Positions 8,785 through 17,936 of a stretch of 64,000 nt of DNA are shown piece after piece. The translations under genes were made by a program, and so were the position numbers. The notes under the pieces were generated by a model. The model searched no databases and was not told the origin of the DNA. It saw only the letters and a list, made by a program, of their open reading frames with translations. The stretch comes from Hyphomicrobium sp. GTDB taxonomy: Bacteria; Pseudomonadota; Alphaproteobacteria; Rhizobiales; Hyphomicrobiaceae. Numbering within the stretch: the stretch's first letter is position 1; each line of letters begins with the position of its first letter. The stretch is taken from NCBI RefSeq assembly GCF_019744875.1, contig NZ_JAIETU010000005.1, positions 868,001 through 932,000 of the forward strand. The letters run 5' to 3'.

Positions 8785-10119
8785 ATGGCGGTGCCTGCCG
8801 TGCCGAAGCGTTGGAAATTTTTCGCCCTCGCCGCACTCCTCACCTTCCTGCATGTTCCTGCCGGGCGTTTGGCCGCCAGCGAAGCTTTCGATACGTCAGC
8901 CATCGAAGCGAGCGTCGTGCGCGTGATGGCGCCGATGATCGCCAATCCGGACCAGATGAGCATCGGCACGGGCTGGATCGTGCATGGCCGGCGCATCGTC
9001 GTGACCAACAACCACGTCGTTGAGGGCGGAGCGAGCTTCCATCTCGCCATGCTGGTGGACGGCAAACCGAAGGTGATCGACGCCAAGCTGCTCAGGCGGT
9101 CGCCGGACAAGGACCTCGCGGTTCTCGAAGCGGTGAGCGATCTGCCGGGCGAGGCCCTGCCACTGGCGGGCTACGAAACGAAAGCCACCACGCGCGTCAT
9201 CGCCATCGGATTTCCGGGCACGGCGGACGTGGCGCTGTTCGCCGACAAGAGCACCGGCGAAATGAAGGCCGTCCGCTTCGGTCCGCAGGACGAGGACTTC
9301 TACCGGCCGACGTGGACGGAAGGCGTCGCCTCGCGCAACCTCAGCTATTTCCGCAGCATCGACGGGCCAGCGCTGCAGCATTCGGCCGCCATCAACCAGG
9401 GCAACAGCGGCGGGCCGCTGATCGACAGTTGCGGGCGCGTGCTCGGCGTCAACACGATCCGCGCGGTCGAGAACGATCCGCAGGGCGTGTTCTATGCCAT
9501 TCACCCGAAGGAGATCACGCGCTTCCTGGAAGTCGCGAGCTTCTCGCCGAAGGTGATCTCGAGCACCTGCAACATCACGCCGACACAGTCCAACGCGTTC
9601 GTGTTTCCGATGTTCTTTGCGAGCCTCGCGCTCGCGGCCGCCTCGCTCTTCATCGCCTACCGCAAGCAGGTTCCGGCCGTCGTGCGGCCCGTAACGGCGG
9701 TCGCCAACCGGGTCAGCCGGGTGGTGGCGGACGCGGGCTTCGGCGACCGTGCTGCCCAGGACCGGGCGAAGCGCGAACGGCTCGCGCCGCCTCCCGCACG
9801 GCGCGCCAAGGCGCTCACGCTCGTTCCCGGGGCACCGGGGCCGGAATTCGTCATCGACCGCGAGAAGCTTTCGAGCGGGCAGCCTCTGATCGTCGGGCGT
9901 TCGCGCAGCTCGGATGTGGTGCTGACGCACGAAAGCGTGAGCCGCCGCCACGCCCGCCTCTGGCTCGACAAGTCCAACGCGCTTTGGGTCGAGGATCTCG
10001 GATCGAGCGCCGGCACGTTCATCGGCGCCGAGCGCATAACCAAGGCTATCGTGCCGCCGGGCAAATCCGTCCGGTTCGGCGCGGTGGGATATACGTTCCA
10101 ACTGGGGCGAGACTTATGA
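8785..10119 (+). CDS. Membrane-spanning trypsin-like serine protease with C-terminal FHA domain
   Basis: 444 residues with a clear three-part layout. Residues about 8-30 are a signal/anchor. Residues about 35-255 are a trypsin-like (DegP/S1 class) protease with the triad visible: His77 in TNNHVV, Asp110 in DKDLAVLE and Ser208 in NQGNSGGPL. Residues about 271-292 form a transmembrane helix (FPMFFASLALAAASLFIAY). The C-terminal about 80 residues are an FHA phosphothreonine-binding domain (IVGRSRSSDVVL, SRRHARL, LGSSAGTFI). Predicted topology: protease periplasmic, FHA cytoplasmic. The ATG at 8785 is preferred over 8698 because a G-rich site precedes it. The Ser/Thr kinase gene follows 67 bp downstream, suggesting the FHA reads a phosphorylated partner. 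Confidence 0.9.
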   Translation: MAVPAVPKRWKFFALAALLTFLHVPAGRLAASEAFDTSAIEASVVRVMAPMIANPDQMSIGTGWIVHGRRIVVTNNHVVEGGASFHLAMLVDGKPKVIDAKLLRRSPDKDLAVLEAVSDLPGEALPLAGYETKATTRVIAIGFPGTADVALFADKSTGEMKAVRFGPQDEDFYRPTWTEGVASRNLSYFRSIDGPALQHSAAINQGNSGGPLIDSCGRVLGVNTIRAVENDPQGVFYAIHPKEITRFLEVASFSPKVISSTCNITPTQSNAFVFPMFFASLALAAASLFIAYRKQVPAVVRPVTAVANRVSRVVADAGFGDRAAQDRAKRERLAPPPARRAKALTLVPGAPGPEFVIDREKLSSGQPLIVGRSRSSDVVLTHESVSRRHARLWLDKSNALWVEDLGSSAGTFIGAERITKAIVPPGKSVRFGAVGYTFQLGRDL

Positions 10120-10186
10120 CATCGGCTTTCCGCTTCGCCAGCCGCTCGCGTCGCGCGGGCTGACACTCCTCACGTCAGGGCCCTGA

Positions 10187-12370
10187 ATGGAACACGAATT
10201 CTCGCTCCCCATCGGCACGCTTCTCGCGGACGAATATCGCATCGACGGCATTCTCGGTGCGGGCGGGTTCGGCATCACTTATCGCGCGCGCGACGTGAAG
10301 CTCGATATCGACGTCGCCATCAAGGAATACTTTCCGCGCGATTTCGCCAGCCGGTCGAACACGGTGACCGTGCAGCCGCGCGGACGCAGCGAGGTCGAGC
10401 AGTTCAAGTGGGGGCTGTCGCAGTTCATCGACGAAGCGCGCCGTCTCGCACGCCTGCAGCATCCGAACATCGTGCGCTGCATGCGCTACTTCGAAGGCAA
10501 CGACACCGGCTACTTCGTGATGACGTTCGAAGAGGGCCAAACGCTCGAGAACCGGTTTCCGAAGCCGCCGCAGCAGCGCGAACTCGACCAGGTGCTCGAA
10601 CCGCTGCTCAACGCGCTCGAAGCGCTGCATGGGGCGGGCATCTATCATCGCGACATTTCACCGGACAACATCCTGATCCGCGACGACGGCAGCCCCGTGC
10701 TGATCGACTTCGGCGCCAGCCGGCAGGCGCTCGCGCGGCGCACGCAGACGGTGGCGGCGATCGTGAAGCCCGGCTATTCGCCGATTGAGCAGTACGACCG
10801 CGAGACGAGCCAGCAGGGCGCGTGGTCGGACATCTATTCGTTGGGCGCCACCATCTACAGCGTGATCTCGGGCGGGCCGCCGCCGGATGCGCTGTCGCGC
10901 GTGCGCAAGGATACCTACGTGCCGGCGAGCGAGACGGCGCGCGGGGCTTACAGAAGCGACTTCCTTGCCGCCGTGGACTGGGCGCTGCAGACGGATTCGG
11001 AAAACCGGCCCGTCACCATTCGCGAGTGGCGCCGCAGGCTGATGGGCAATCCGAGCGGCCGGGGTTCGGTGCCGACCGCCGCGACGCGTTACCGCCCGGA
11101 CGAGGATACGAAGACCAAGGTCACGCGCTACTTCGGCGGCGGCGGCGGGGACGGCAGCTCGCCGGCCGACACCGGCAAGAGTAAGTTGCGATGGCCCGAC
11201 TACGTGCTGCGCGGGGCGGCGCTCGTGATGCTCGCCGTGTTTCTGATCCGCAACTTCGGCGGCGACCCGAAGTCGACGGCGCCGCCCGGTCCCACGCCCT
11301 CGACGACGGTTGCCGATCTGGACACCTCGGAAGAGCGGCGGCTGCCGATCTTCTCCAACCACGATGCAAACGCGGTATGGGGCCGCGTGGAGCTGGTGCT
11401 GCGCCGGCTCGGCCACATGACGGGCTCGGGGACCGCCTCGATCTCCGACATCCGCGAGGGGCTCAAGGCGTACCAGGGCGCCATCGGCGAGCACCGGACG
11501 GGTATTCTGAACCAGGCGACCGTCAACCGGATCCTCGAGGAGCCGGTGGAGCTCGATGCCTACACGGTGCCGGGCGCGGTCGCGGACGGCCGCTGGCTGT
11601 ATGAGCAGAATTCGGAGACGTGCACGATCTCGACGGGCGCCACGCAGATCGACGGCCGCACGCTGCTGACGCAGCGGCCGACGCTGATGTTCTCGCGCAA
11701 GCGCAACACCGATAACGTGGACGAGATCGACATCTACATGGCGAAATCGAACCTGTTCGACACGTCGCTGCCGATCAGCATGACGGCGGGAGGCACGCAT
11801 CAACTGCTGCATGTGGACGCCGAGAACATCACGATGGCCCAGCAGTCCGACGGCTCGTGGTCGCGGGAAGTGACGCGGACGCTGCGCTATCACCAGGGTG
11901 AGGTGCAAATGGTGGGCGCCTCGACCTTCGGCGGCACGCTGAAACTTACGTTCTCGACCGACGGGTTCGAGCGCGCGTTCCGCGCCATGGCGGCAGAATG
12001 CGGGCCGGGCGCGACGTACTGGATCGACGATTGGGGCGCGGTGGCGAAAGATTCGGATTCGACGATCTGGCACACGACCAAGCATGGCAACGAGGAGAAG
12101 GCCAAAGAGGCCGCCATGAAGGAGTGTACGTCACGCTCGCAAACCGGCGGATGTGCGCACTATGCCTCGTTCAGGGATCAGTGCTGGTCCATTGCGAGCG
12201 GCCAGCGTGGCAAGGACGATTGGGGCACGGGCTGGGCGAATGACACGACGCTCGAATCGGCCAAGACGCTGTCGCTCGAAGCCTGCGCCAACGACGGCGG
12301 CAAGAAATGCGAGATCGTCATGCACGTGTGCGCCGACGGCTCGAACGAATGGGAAGCTTCGGCGGAGTGA
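10187..12370 (+). CDS. Transmembrane serine/threonine protein kinase with periplasmic DUF4189-like domain
   Basis: 727 residues. The N-terminal cytoplasmic kinase shows the glycine loop (LGAGGFGITYRA, about 23-34), VAIK with Lys46, the bacterial EYFPRDFASR motif, the catalytic loop HRDISPDN (Asp156) and IDFG (Asp174), so it looks active. A Gly/Thr-rich linker leads to one transmembrane helix at about 338-356. Outside, residues about 390-455 resemble a peptidoglycan-binding-like helical domain, then comes a beta-rich region, and about 620-720 a Cys-containing DUF4189-like domain (GAVAKDSDS, WSIASGQ). It probably forms an operon with the preceding protease-FHA gene. The start at 10187 has AGGG upstream. 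The extracellular signal is unknown. Confidence 0.92.
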   Translation: MEHEFSLPIGTLLADEYRIDGILGAGGFGITYRARDVKLDIDVAIKEYFPRDFASRSNTVTVQPRGRSEVEQFKWGLSQFIDEARRLARLQHPNIVRCMRYFEGNDTGYFVMTFEEGQTLENRFPKPPQQRELDQVLEPLLNALEALHGAGIYHRDISPDNILIRDDGSPVLIDFGASRQALARRTQTVAAIVKPGYSPIEQYDRETSQQGAWSDIYSLGATIYSVISGGPPPDALSRVRKDTYVPASETARGAYRSDFLAAVDWALQTDSENRPVTIREWRRRLMGNPSGRGSVPTAATRYRPDEDTKTKVTRYFGGGGGDGSSPADTGKSKLRWPDYVLRGAALVMLAVFLIRNFGGDPKSTAPPGPTPSTTVADLDTSEERRLPIFSNHDANAVWGRVELVLRRLGHMTGSGTASISDIREGLKAYQGAIGEHRTGILNQATVNRILEEPVELDAYTVPGAVADGRWLYEQNSETCTISTGATQIDGRTLLTQRPTLMFSRKRNTDNVDEIDIYMAKSNLFDTSLPISMTAGGTHQLLHVDAENITMAQQSDGSWSREVTRTLRYHQGEVQMVGASTFGGTLKLTFSTDGFERAFRAMAAECGPGATYWIDDWGAVAKDSDSTIWHTTKHGNEEKAKEAAMKECTSRSQTGGCAHYASFRDQCWSIASGQRGKDDWGTGWANDTTLESAKTLSLEACANDGGKKCEIVMHVCADGSNEWEASAE

Positions 12371-12613
12371 TGGCAGAGCCGAGGTCTGATCCGCGTTCGG
12401 CCGACATGAATGGGTTTTCGCCTCGTGCCGGATCGCAAGTTCGGGCCAATTGGCGGGGTCTGACGGGCCTGACTTAACCAAGTTTGCGGCTTTCCGGACA
12501 CCGCGACAGGGCGCGGGCCCGGCGGTTCTGGCAGGTTTGCGGGCGGCTCGCCGTTGTGCCGCTTTGCTTTTCACGCCGTTTCAGGCCATAAGCGCGCCTC
12601 AGCAGAGCGTGAC

Positions 12614-13996
12614 ATGACCCCAAAAATCGCCATCGTCGGCCGCCCCAACGTCGGCAAGTCGACCCTATTCAACCGGCTCACCGGATCGCGGGACGCACTC
12701 GTCTCGGATTTGCCGGGGCTTACGCGCGACCGCAAGGAAGGCGCGGCGGAGCTTGGCGGCCATGCGATCAGCCTGATCGATACGGCCGGCCTCGAAGTGG
12801 CGCAGCGCGGCTCGATTGCCGACCGCATGCGGGCGCAGACCGAGGCCGCGATCGAGCAGGCCGATCTGGTGCTGTTCGTGATCGATGCGCGGGCGGGCGT
12901 GACGGCCACGGATCAGACGTTCGCCACCACGGTGCGCGCGTCGGGCCGTCCGGTGGTGCTGATCGCCAACAAGTGCGAGGGTCGCACCTCCGACAGCGGG
13001 TTCTACGACGCCTTCAAGCTCGGGCTTGGCGAGCCGGTGGCGATTTCCGCCGAGCATGGGCTCGGCCTTTCCGACCTCGAGCGCGACGCAATGGCGGCGC
13101 TCGGTCTCAAGGCGAAGTCCAAGCCGAAGCGGCGGGATGGCGATGCGCCGGAGGAAGAGCCTGCCGAGCGCGTCAAGCCGCTGCGCGTGGCGATCGTCGG
13201 CCGGCCGAACGCGGGCAAGTCCACGCTCGTCAACGCTCTGATCGGCGAAGATCGCATGATCACGGGGCCGGAGCCGGGGTTGACGCGCGATACGGTCGCG
13301 ACCGACATCCAGTGGAACGGGCAGACCATCAAGCTGTTCGACACGGCGGGCCTCAGGCGCCGCGCCAAGATCACGGAACTGGCAGAGAAGCTTTCGGCGG
13401 GAGATTCGCTGAAGGCGATCCGCTTCGCCGAGGTCGTCGTGCTCCTGATCGATGCGGACCGCGGGCTCGAACACCAGGATCTCAGCATCGGCGAACTCGT
13501 GACGGAGGAGGGGCGCGCGCTTGTCATCGCCGTCAACAAGTGGGACCTCATCGAGGACAAGCAGAAGTTCCTCAAGGCGATGTTCGACAAGATCAGCATA
13601 GGTCTGGCCCAGGTGCCGGGCGTTGCGGTGGTGCCGATCTCGGCGGCCAGCGAAAAGGGGCTCGACAAGCTGCTCCGTGCCGTCGTGACAGCGTCGGAAA
13701 TCTGGAACCGGCGCGTTGCGACGCCGAAGCTCAACCGCTGGCTTCAGGAAGCGCTGGCGCGTCATGCGCCGCCGGCTCCCTCGGGGCGACGCCTCAAGAT
13801 CCGCTACATGACGCAGCCCTCGACGCGTCCGCCGACATTCGTTGCGTTCTGCACGCGGCCCGATGCGTTGCCGCAGACGTACCAGCGCTATCTGGTGAAC
13901 AGCCTGCGCGAGGCGTTCGATCTGCCCGGCGTGCCGATCCGCCTCAATCTGCGCAGCGGCGACAATCCGTTTGCGCCCAAACGGCGGGGCGGCTAG
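12614..13996 (+). CDS. der: Ribosome biogenesis GTPase Der (EngA)
   Basis: Tandem GTPase required for maturation of the 50S ribosomal subunit. The 460-residue protein has two complete G domains: [18 protein letters not shown] and NKCEG in the first, and [17 protein letters not shown] and NKWD in the second, followed by the C-terminal KH-like domain ending in [10 protein letters not shown]. The frame extends to 12554, but the ATG at 12614 gives the canonical [16 protein letters not shown] start. The 243 bp upstream of it hold no recognisable gene. In related genomes der directly follows bamB. Confidence 0.97.
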   Translation: MTPKIAIVGRPNVGKSTLFNRLTGSRDALVSDLPGLTRDRKEGAAELGGHAISLIDTAGLEVAQRGSIADRMRAQTEAAIEQADLVLFVIDARAGVTATDQTFATTVRASGRPVVLIANKCEGRTSDSGFYDAFKLGLGEPVAISAEHGLGLSDLERDAMAALGLKAKSKPKRRDGDAPEEEPAERVKPLRVAIVGRPNAGKSTLVNALIGEDRMITGPEPGLTRDTVATDIQWNGQTIKLFDTAGLRRRAKITELAEKLSAGDSLKAIRFAEVVVLLIDADRGLEHQDLSIGELVTEEGRALVIAVNKWDLIEDKQKFLKAMFDKISIGLAQVPGVAVVPISAASEKGLDKLLRAVVTASEIWNRRVATPKLNRWLQEALARHAPPAPSGRRLKIRYMTQPSTRPPTFVAFCTRPDALPQTYQRYLVNSLREAFDLPGVPIRLNLRSGDNPFAPKRRGG

Positions 13997-14204
13997 GTGG
14001 TTTCGCTAGCGCGCTGTATTGACCGCATTAATTTCGACTGCCGGGTGCTTTTTCTGCGCGGCCCAAGCCGCGCAAGAGGCGTTTTCCCGCCCATTTCACG
14101 TCTTCGACAGCGCCTACAATGACGCTGGCGCGGGCCAGGCGTGCGGGCTAATTTCCGGCAGGGATCCGGCCGGCCAAGAGCAAAAAACCAAAACAGGAAA
14201 CACG

Positions 14205-14501
14205 ATGTCCGAAAGTGTCAGTTCAGTTCCGGCGGCGGCCGTGCGGCGCGCCATTCGTACCGCGGTGATCGCGATGGTCGCGACCTCGTTCGTGTCCTTC
14301 GAGGCGAGCGCCTACAGCAAGAAGGTCGAGAACGCGTGCCGCGGCGATTACAACACGCACTGCCCGGCCTACAAGGAGGGCTCGTCGGCCCTGCGCAGCT
14401 GCATCACGCTGGCCGGCAAGCGCGGCAATCTCAGCAAGCAGTGCTTCGACGCGCTCGTGGACGCAGGCATGGTGCCGAGGAAGTATCTGAAGAAGAAGTA
14501 G
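14205..14501 (+). CDS. Small exported Cys-containing protein (Cys-rich repeat-like)
   Basis: 98 residues. The ATG at 14205 is chosen because AGGAAA lies 6-7 nt upstream; the frame extends to 14019 but the upstream part looks non-coding. An N-terminal signal-like segment (AIRTAVIAMVATSFVSFEASA) is followed by a short mature domain with four Cys in the pattern ACRGDYNTHC ... LRSCITL ... LSKQCFDAL, ending in a Lys-rich tail. The pattern resembles the Cys-rich repeats of small periplasmic proteins, in which the Cys pair as disulfides. Function unknown. It stands alone between der and holC. Confidence 0.72.
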   Translation: MSESVSSVPAAAVRRAIRTAVIAMVATSFVSFEASAYSKKVENACRGDYNTHCPAYKEGSSALRSCITLAGKRGNLSKQCFDALVDAGMVPRKYLKKK

Positions 14502-14787
14502 TGCGTCTCTGCTTGGCCCGACGGGAGACGATGCGTCTTCGCGGGCTGTCGCGTGATCAGGAATCGCGCGGGGAAGGCTGGGGCGAGCTGGAATCGCAGC
14601 GGGCGGGAGCATGGCAGCGAACCCGAAGATGCTGCCTCACTCACCGCCCGCACGGGCGTCACCACTTGATGGCGCCGCACCGGACTTCGGTAGATAGGTG
14701 ACGCGCTCTCAAACATCAAGGCCTCAATTTTCCTGAGTGCCTCGATGACTCGTTTTCGTTTCTCTCTTTCGTGAACCCTTGGCGCGC

Positions 14788-15252
14788 ATGACAGATGAGA
14801 CGGCAGAGGTTCTGTTCTACCACCTCGAGCGCACATCGCTCGAGGGCGTGCTGCCGTCGCTTCTCGCGCGCACGCTCGAGCGCGGCTGGCGCGCCGTGGT
14901 GCAGGCGGGCAGTCAGGAGCGGCTCGACGCAATCGATCTGTTTCTCTGGACTTACGACGATGCGAGTTTTCTACCGCATGGCACGCTGCGCGACGGCGAT
15001 CCCGCGCGCCAACCGGTCTATCTGACGCTCGGCGACGATACGCCCAATGGAGCGGGCGTGCGCTTTGTCGTCGACGGCGCGGAACTCGCGGAATACCGGG
15101 GTTTTTCGCGCATCGTGTGCATTTTCGACGGCCGTGACGCCGAGGCGTTGGGGAGGGCGCGAAGCCAGTGGCAGGCGGCGCGTGCAGCCGGATGCACCGT
15201 GACCTACTGGCGACAGTCAGCCGACAGTGGACGTTGGGAGAAGCAGGGCTGA
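14788..15252 (+). CDS. holC: DNA polymerase III chi subunit HolC
   Basis: 154-residue clamp-loader accessory subunit that bridges the polymerase to single-strand binding protein. Recognisable features are the start TAEVLFYHLERTSLE, LLARTLERGWRAVV, the DLFLWTYDDASFLPHG motif with the following DPARQPVYL, and the ending RARSQWQAARAAG. The frame begins at a TTG at 14779, but the ATG at 14788 is the natural start. In many rhizobia holC follows pepA; here it is monocistronic-looking, with 286 bp of unassigned sequence upstream. Confidence 0.93.
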   Translation: MTDETAEVLFYHLERTSLEGVLPSLLARTLERGWRAVVQAGSQERLDAIDLFLWTYDDASFLPHGTLRDGDPARQPVYLTLGDDTPNGAGVRFVVDGAELAEYRGFSRIVCIFDGRDAEALGRARSQWQAARAAGCTVTYWRQSADSGRWEKQG

Positions 15253-15303
15253 GGCAGGCGATTGCGCGCCGTCCCTCCTGTTGTCCTGCTTGGCTGAAGC
15301 TCC

Positions 15304-15804
15304 CTAAGCGTCGGTCAGTTTCTTGCTTTCCTTGACGAACGCCGCGCAGGCGTCGGCGCACGCCTTGCACACCTCATGATGGCCTTCGTGCTTGCGGCAG
15401 ACCTTCTCACAGTCGGCGCAGATGTCGCCGCATACTTTCGCCAGCTCCTTCAAGCGAGGCGCATCGTTTGCCGCGAGGCGTGCGACGGCGGTGCACACCG
15501 GCATCATGGCGAACACGCTTTCCAAGCACTCGGCGAGCATGGTGTCGCCCTTGGAGAGGCTCTCGACGCAGTGCGGCACGCAGGCTTCGCCGCGGCGCAC
15601 GCAGTCGATGGCCGCATCGACGAGAGCCTGATGCTGGGAGGACGCCTTGCCGTTTGCGCCATGGTGATCGTGATGGTCGTGGCCGGCGTGCGGATCCTCG
15701 GCGCGGGCGGCTGTTCCGCCGGCGACGAGGGTGGCGGCTCCTGCGAGTGCGGCGCCGCCAAGGGCCAATGCAGACCGGCGGTTCAGACCTTCTTGCGTGC
15801 TCAT
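15304..15804 (-). CDS. Tat-exported four-helix-bundle copper-storage-like protein (Csp1/DUF326 type)
   Basis: 166 residues. The N-terminus is a twin-arginine signal (NRRSALALGG, then a hydrophobic stretch to about 35). The mature part opens with a His cluster (HAGHDHHDHHG) and continues as helices carrying 12 Cys, mostly in CxxxC-like spacings (GDICADCEKVC, EVCKACADAC). This is the pattern of the Csp1 copper-storage proteins of methanotrophs and related DUF326 proteins, in which Cys lining a four-helix bundle bind many Cu(I) ions. Tat export implies a folded, possibly metal-loaded, periplasmic protein. No copper ATPase or chaperone gene is adjacent. Function is by family. Confidence 0.87.
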   Translation of the reverse strand: MSTQEGLNRRSALALGGAALAGAATLVAGGTAARAEDPHAGHDHHDHHGANGKASSQHQALVDAAIDCVRRGEACVPHCVESLSKGDTMLAECLESVFAMMPVCTAVARLAANDAPRLKELAKVCGDICADCEKVCRKHEGHHEVCKACADACAAFVKESKKLTDA

Positions 15805-15879
15805 GGTGCGATCCTCGCTGTCAGACAGAGATGATACCTCGACAAACTTCTACGTGTGTCGCGCGGAGCTTCGCCAAAC

Positions 15880-16686
15880 CTAGCCCGGCTGAGGCTCTTT
15901 GGAATGCACCTGATCGATCCGTCCGGGGCGCTCCTTCAGGAAGGCCGTGAGATCGAGCGTCATGTGGTGAATGTGGTCCGGCAGCTCGGTCCACGTCTTC
16001 ATCTGCTGCTGGACAGGATGGTCGAGATAGCTCGAATGGACGAGCACTGTCGTCATGCCGAGGTCATGCGGTACGGCAAGGTTCATCGGCATGTCCTCGA
16101 ACATCGCCGCGCGGGTCGCATCGACGCTGTGGCGGCTGATCATGCGCTGGAACGCGTCGGCCTCCGGTTTCGGGACATAGGCGCATGCGGCGACGTCGCA
16201 GATGTCCTCGAACAGGTCGAGTACGCCGAGTTTTTCCGCTACGCGCTCGGCGTGGCGGTACGATCCGTTGGTGAAAATCAGCCGTCGACCCGGGAGCGCT
16301 TTGATTTCCGCGCGCAAGGCCGGTGACGCTTGGATCGCCGAGAGGTCGATGTCGTGCACGTAGGCGAGATACTCGGCCGGATCGAGCTTGTGGATTTTCA
16401 TGAGGCCGGCGAGCGTCGTGCCGAACTGCCGGTAGTACGTTTTCTGCAAATGGCGGGCATAAACCAGCGGCACGCCCAAATATCGGGCGATGAACTCGCC
16501 CATGCGCCGGTCGACCTCGGCGAAGAGGTTGCACTCGGCGGGATATAGCGTGTTGTCGAGATCGAAGATCCAGACGTCGGTGCGGTCAAAGCCACGCGGG
16601 AGCTGCCCTGCGCGCGGCGCGAGCAATGCCGGTTTCCCGGCGCCGGCCGCTTCCGGCGGTTGCTTGGTGGCGCGGCCTGCGGTCAT
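15880..16686 (-). CDS. HAD-superfamily pyrimidine 5'-nucleotidase
   Basis: 268 residues of the HAD phosphatase superfamily, subfamily annotated as pyrimidine 5'-nucleotidase. Motif I is FDLDNTLYP with the nucleophile Asp, motif II is FTNGS, and motif III/IV is around KPEADAF and FEDMPMNL. The helical cap (MGEFIARYLGVP onward) fits this subfamily. About 30 N-terminal residues precede the core. Its ATG overlaps the argB stop by one base (TGATG), so the two are translationally coupled. This argB-nucleotidase pairing is common in Hyphomicrobiales. Confidence 0.93.
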   Translation of the reverse strand: MTAGRATKQPPEAAGAGKPALLAPRAGQLPRGFDRTDVWIFDLDNTLYPAECNLFAEVDRRMGEFIARYLGVPLVYARHLQKTYYRQFGTTLAGLMKIHKLDPAEYLAYVHDIDLSAIQASPALRAEIKALPGRRLIFTNGSYRHAERVAEKLGVLDLFEDICDVAACAYVPKPEADAFQRMISRHSVDATRAAMFEDMPMNLAVPHDLGMTTVLVHSSYLDHPVQQQMKTWTELPDHIHHMTLDLTAFLKERPGRIDQVHSKEPQPG

Positions 16687-17642
16687 CAGGCTTTCTTCGG
16701 TTTGGGTTTCCGGCGGCCGACGAGCGTGCCCGCGCCGTGATCGGTGAGCAGCTCGAGCAGCACGCTGTGCGGCACCTTGCCGTTGATGATGACTACGGCC
16801 TCGACGCCGGCCTCGACGACCTCGATGCAGCCTTCGATTTTCGGAATCATGCCGCCCGTGATGGTGCCGTTGCGGATCAGCTCCTGGGCTTCGTCCACCG
16901 CGAGGTCGGCAATCAACTGGCCGTTCTTGTCGAGCACGCCTTCGACGTCGGTCAGAAGCAGCAGGCGCTTGGCCTTCATGCGGGCCGCGAGCGCGGACGC
17001 GAACGTGTCGGCGTTGATGTTCAGCGTCTCGCCATCGGGAGAAATGCCGATCGGGGCGATGACGGGAATGAGATCGGACTTCGAGATGACGTCGACGATG
17101 TGCGGGTTGACCTGCAGCGGGTCGCCCACGAAGCCGATGTCGACGTCGGTGATCTCGTTCGTCTTGGGGTCGGCCATCCTGGTGATCTTGCGCGCGATCA
17201 TCAGGTTGGCATCCTTGCCGCAGATGCCGACGGCCTTGCCGCCCTGACGGTTTATGGCGAGCACGATGTCCTTGTTGATGCGGCCGGCGAGGACCATTTC
17301 AACGACTTCGACCGTGGCCTTGTCCGTCACGCGCAGGCCGTTGACGAACTCGGAGGTGATGTCGAGCTTCTTCAACATGGTGGCGATCTGCGGACCGCCG
17401 CCGTGAACGACGATCGGGTTCACGCCCGACTGCTTGAGGTAGACGATGTCCTTGGCGAAGGCGTCCGAAAGCGCCTGGTCGCCCATGGCGTGGCCGCCGA
17501 ACTTCACGACGACGGTCTCTTCGTCGTAGCGCAACATGTTGGGCAGGGCTTCCGCAAGAATGCGGGCCTGGACGTGTGCCGAAACTTCCTTCGGATCGAA
17601 GCTGCCCTGGGCCACGCCCGGCATATCCTTCACGTTCGCCAT
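16686..17642 (-). CDS. argB: Acetylglutamate kinase ArgB
   Basis: Second step of arginine synthesis, phosphorylating N-acetylglutamate. The 318-residue protein shows [18 protein letters not shown], the [14 protein letters not shown] segment, [12 protein letters not shown] and LLTDVEGV, all family landmarks, and TITGGMIPK near the C-terminus. The frame is open to 17753, but the ATG at 17642 (MANVKDM) gives the usual length. It is the upstream member of a coupled pair with the pyrimidine 5'-nucleotidase gene. Confidence 0.97.
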   Translation of the reverse strand: MANVKDMPGVAQGSFDPKEVSAHVQARILAEALPNMLRYDEETVVVKFGGHAMGDQALSDAFAKDIVYLKQSGVNPIVVHGGGPQIATMLKKLDITSEFVNGLRVTDKATVEVVEMVLAGRINKDIVLAINRQGGKAVGICGKDANLMIARKITRMADPKTNEITDVDIGFVGDPLQVNPHIVDVISKSDLIPVIAPIGISPDGETLNINADTFASALAARMKAKRLLLLTDVEGVLDKNGQLIADLAVDEAQELIRNGTITGGMIPKIEGCIEVVEAGVEAVVIINGKVPHSVLLELLTDHGAGTLVGRRKPKPKKA

Positions 17643-17936
17643 CGTTCGTTCGGCTCCTGCTGCGCGCCGCTCACCCCGGATTTCCGGCCCGGTCCGCGTC
17701 CGGCAGGCACATATACCTGTTGGGGGCCGCGTCTCAACGGATTTCCTACACAATCGCGCGCCAAGATTACGCGTTGAGTTCGCCGGGCTTGGGGTCCAAC
17801 ATTGCCTGAACTGGGATCATAACGTCATATCCCGTATGGGAGATTCGGCGGAGATTCGGTTCGTTTTGTCCTGGCTGCGCCTGTTTTCGGCAGCGGCGGG
17901 GACGGGCGGGCGGGCGGCGTTCAAAGGGAAGCCTGA

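Noticed and set aside
10658-12085. 475-residue minus-strand open frame in the kinase gene
   Set aside because: Arg-rich shadow of the kinase frame.
14019-14204. Upstream extension of the Cys-rich small protein
   Set aside because: No ribosome site, and the added residues are unlike a signal peptide; AGGAAA points to 14205.
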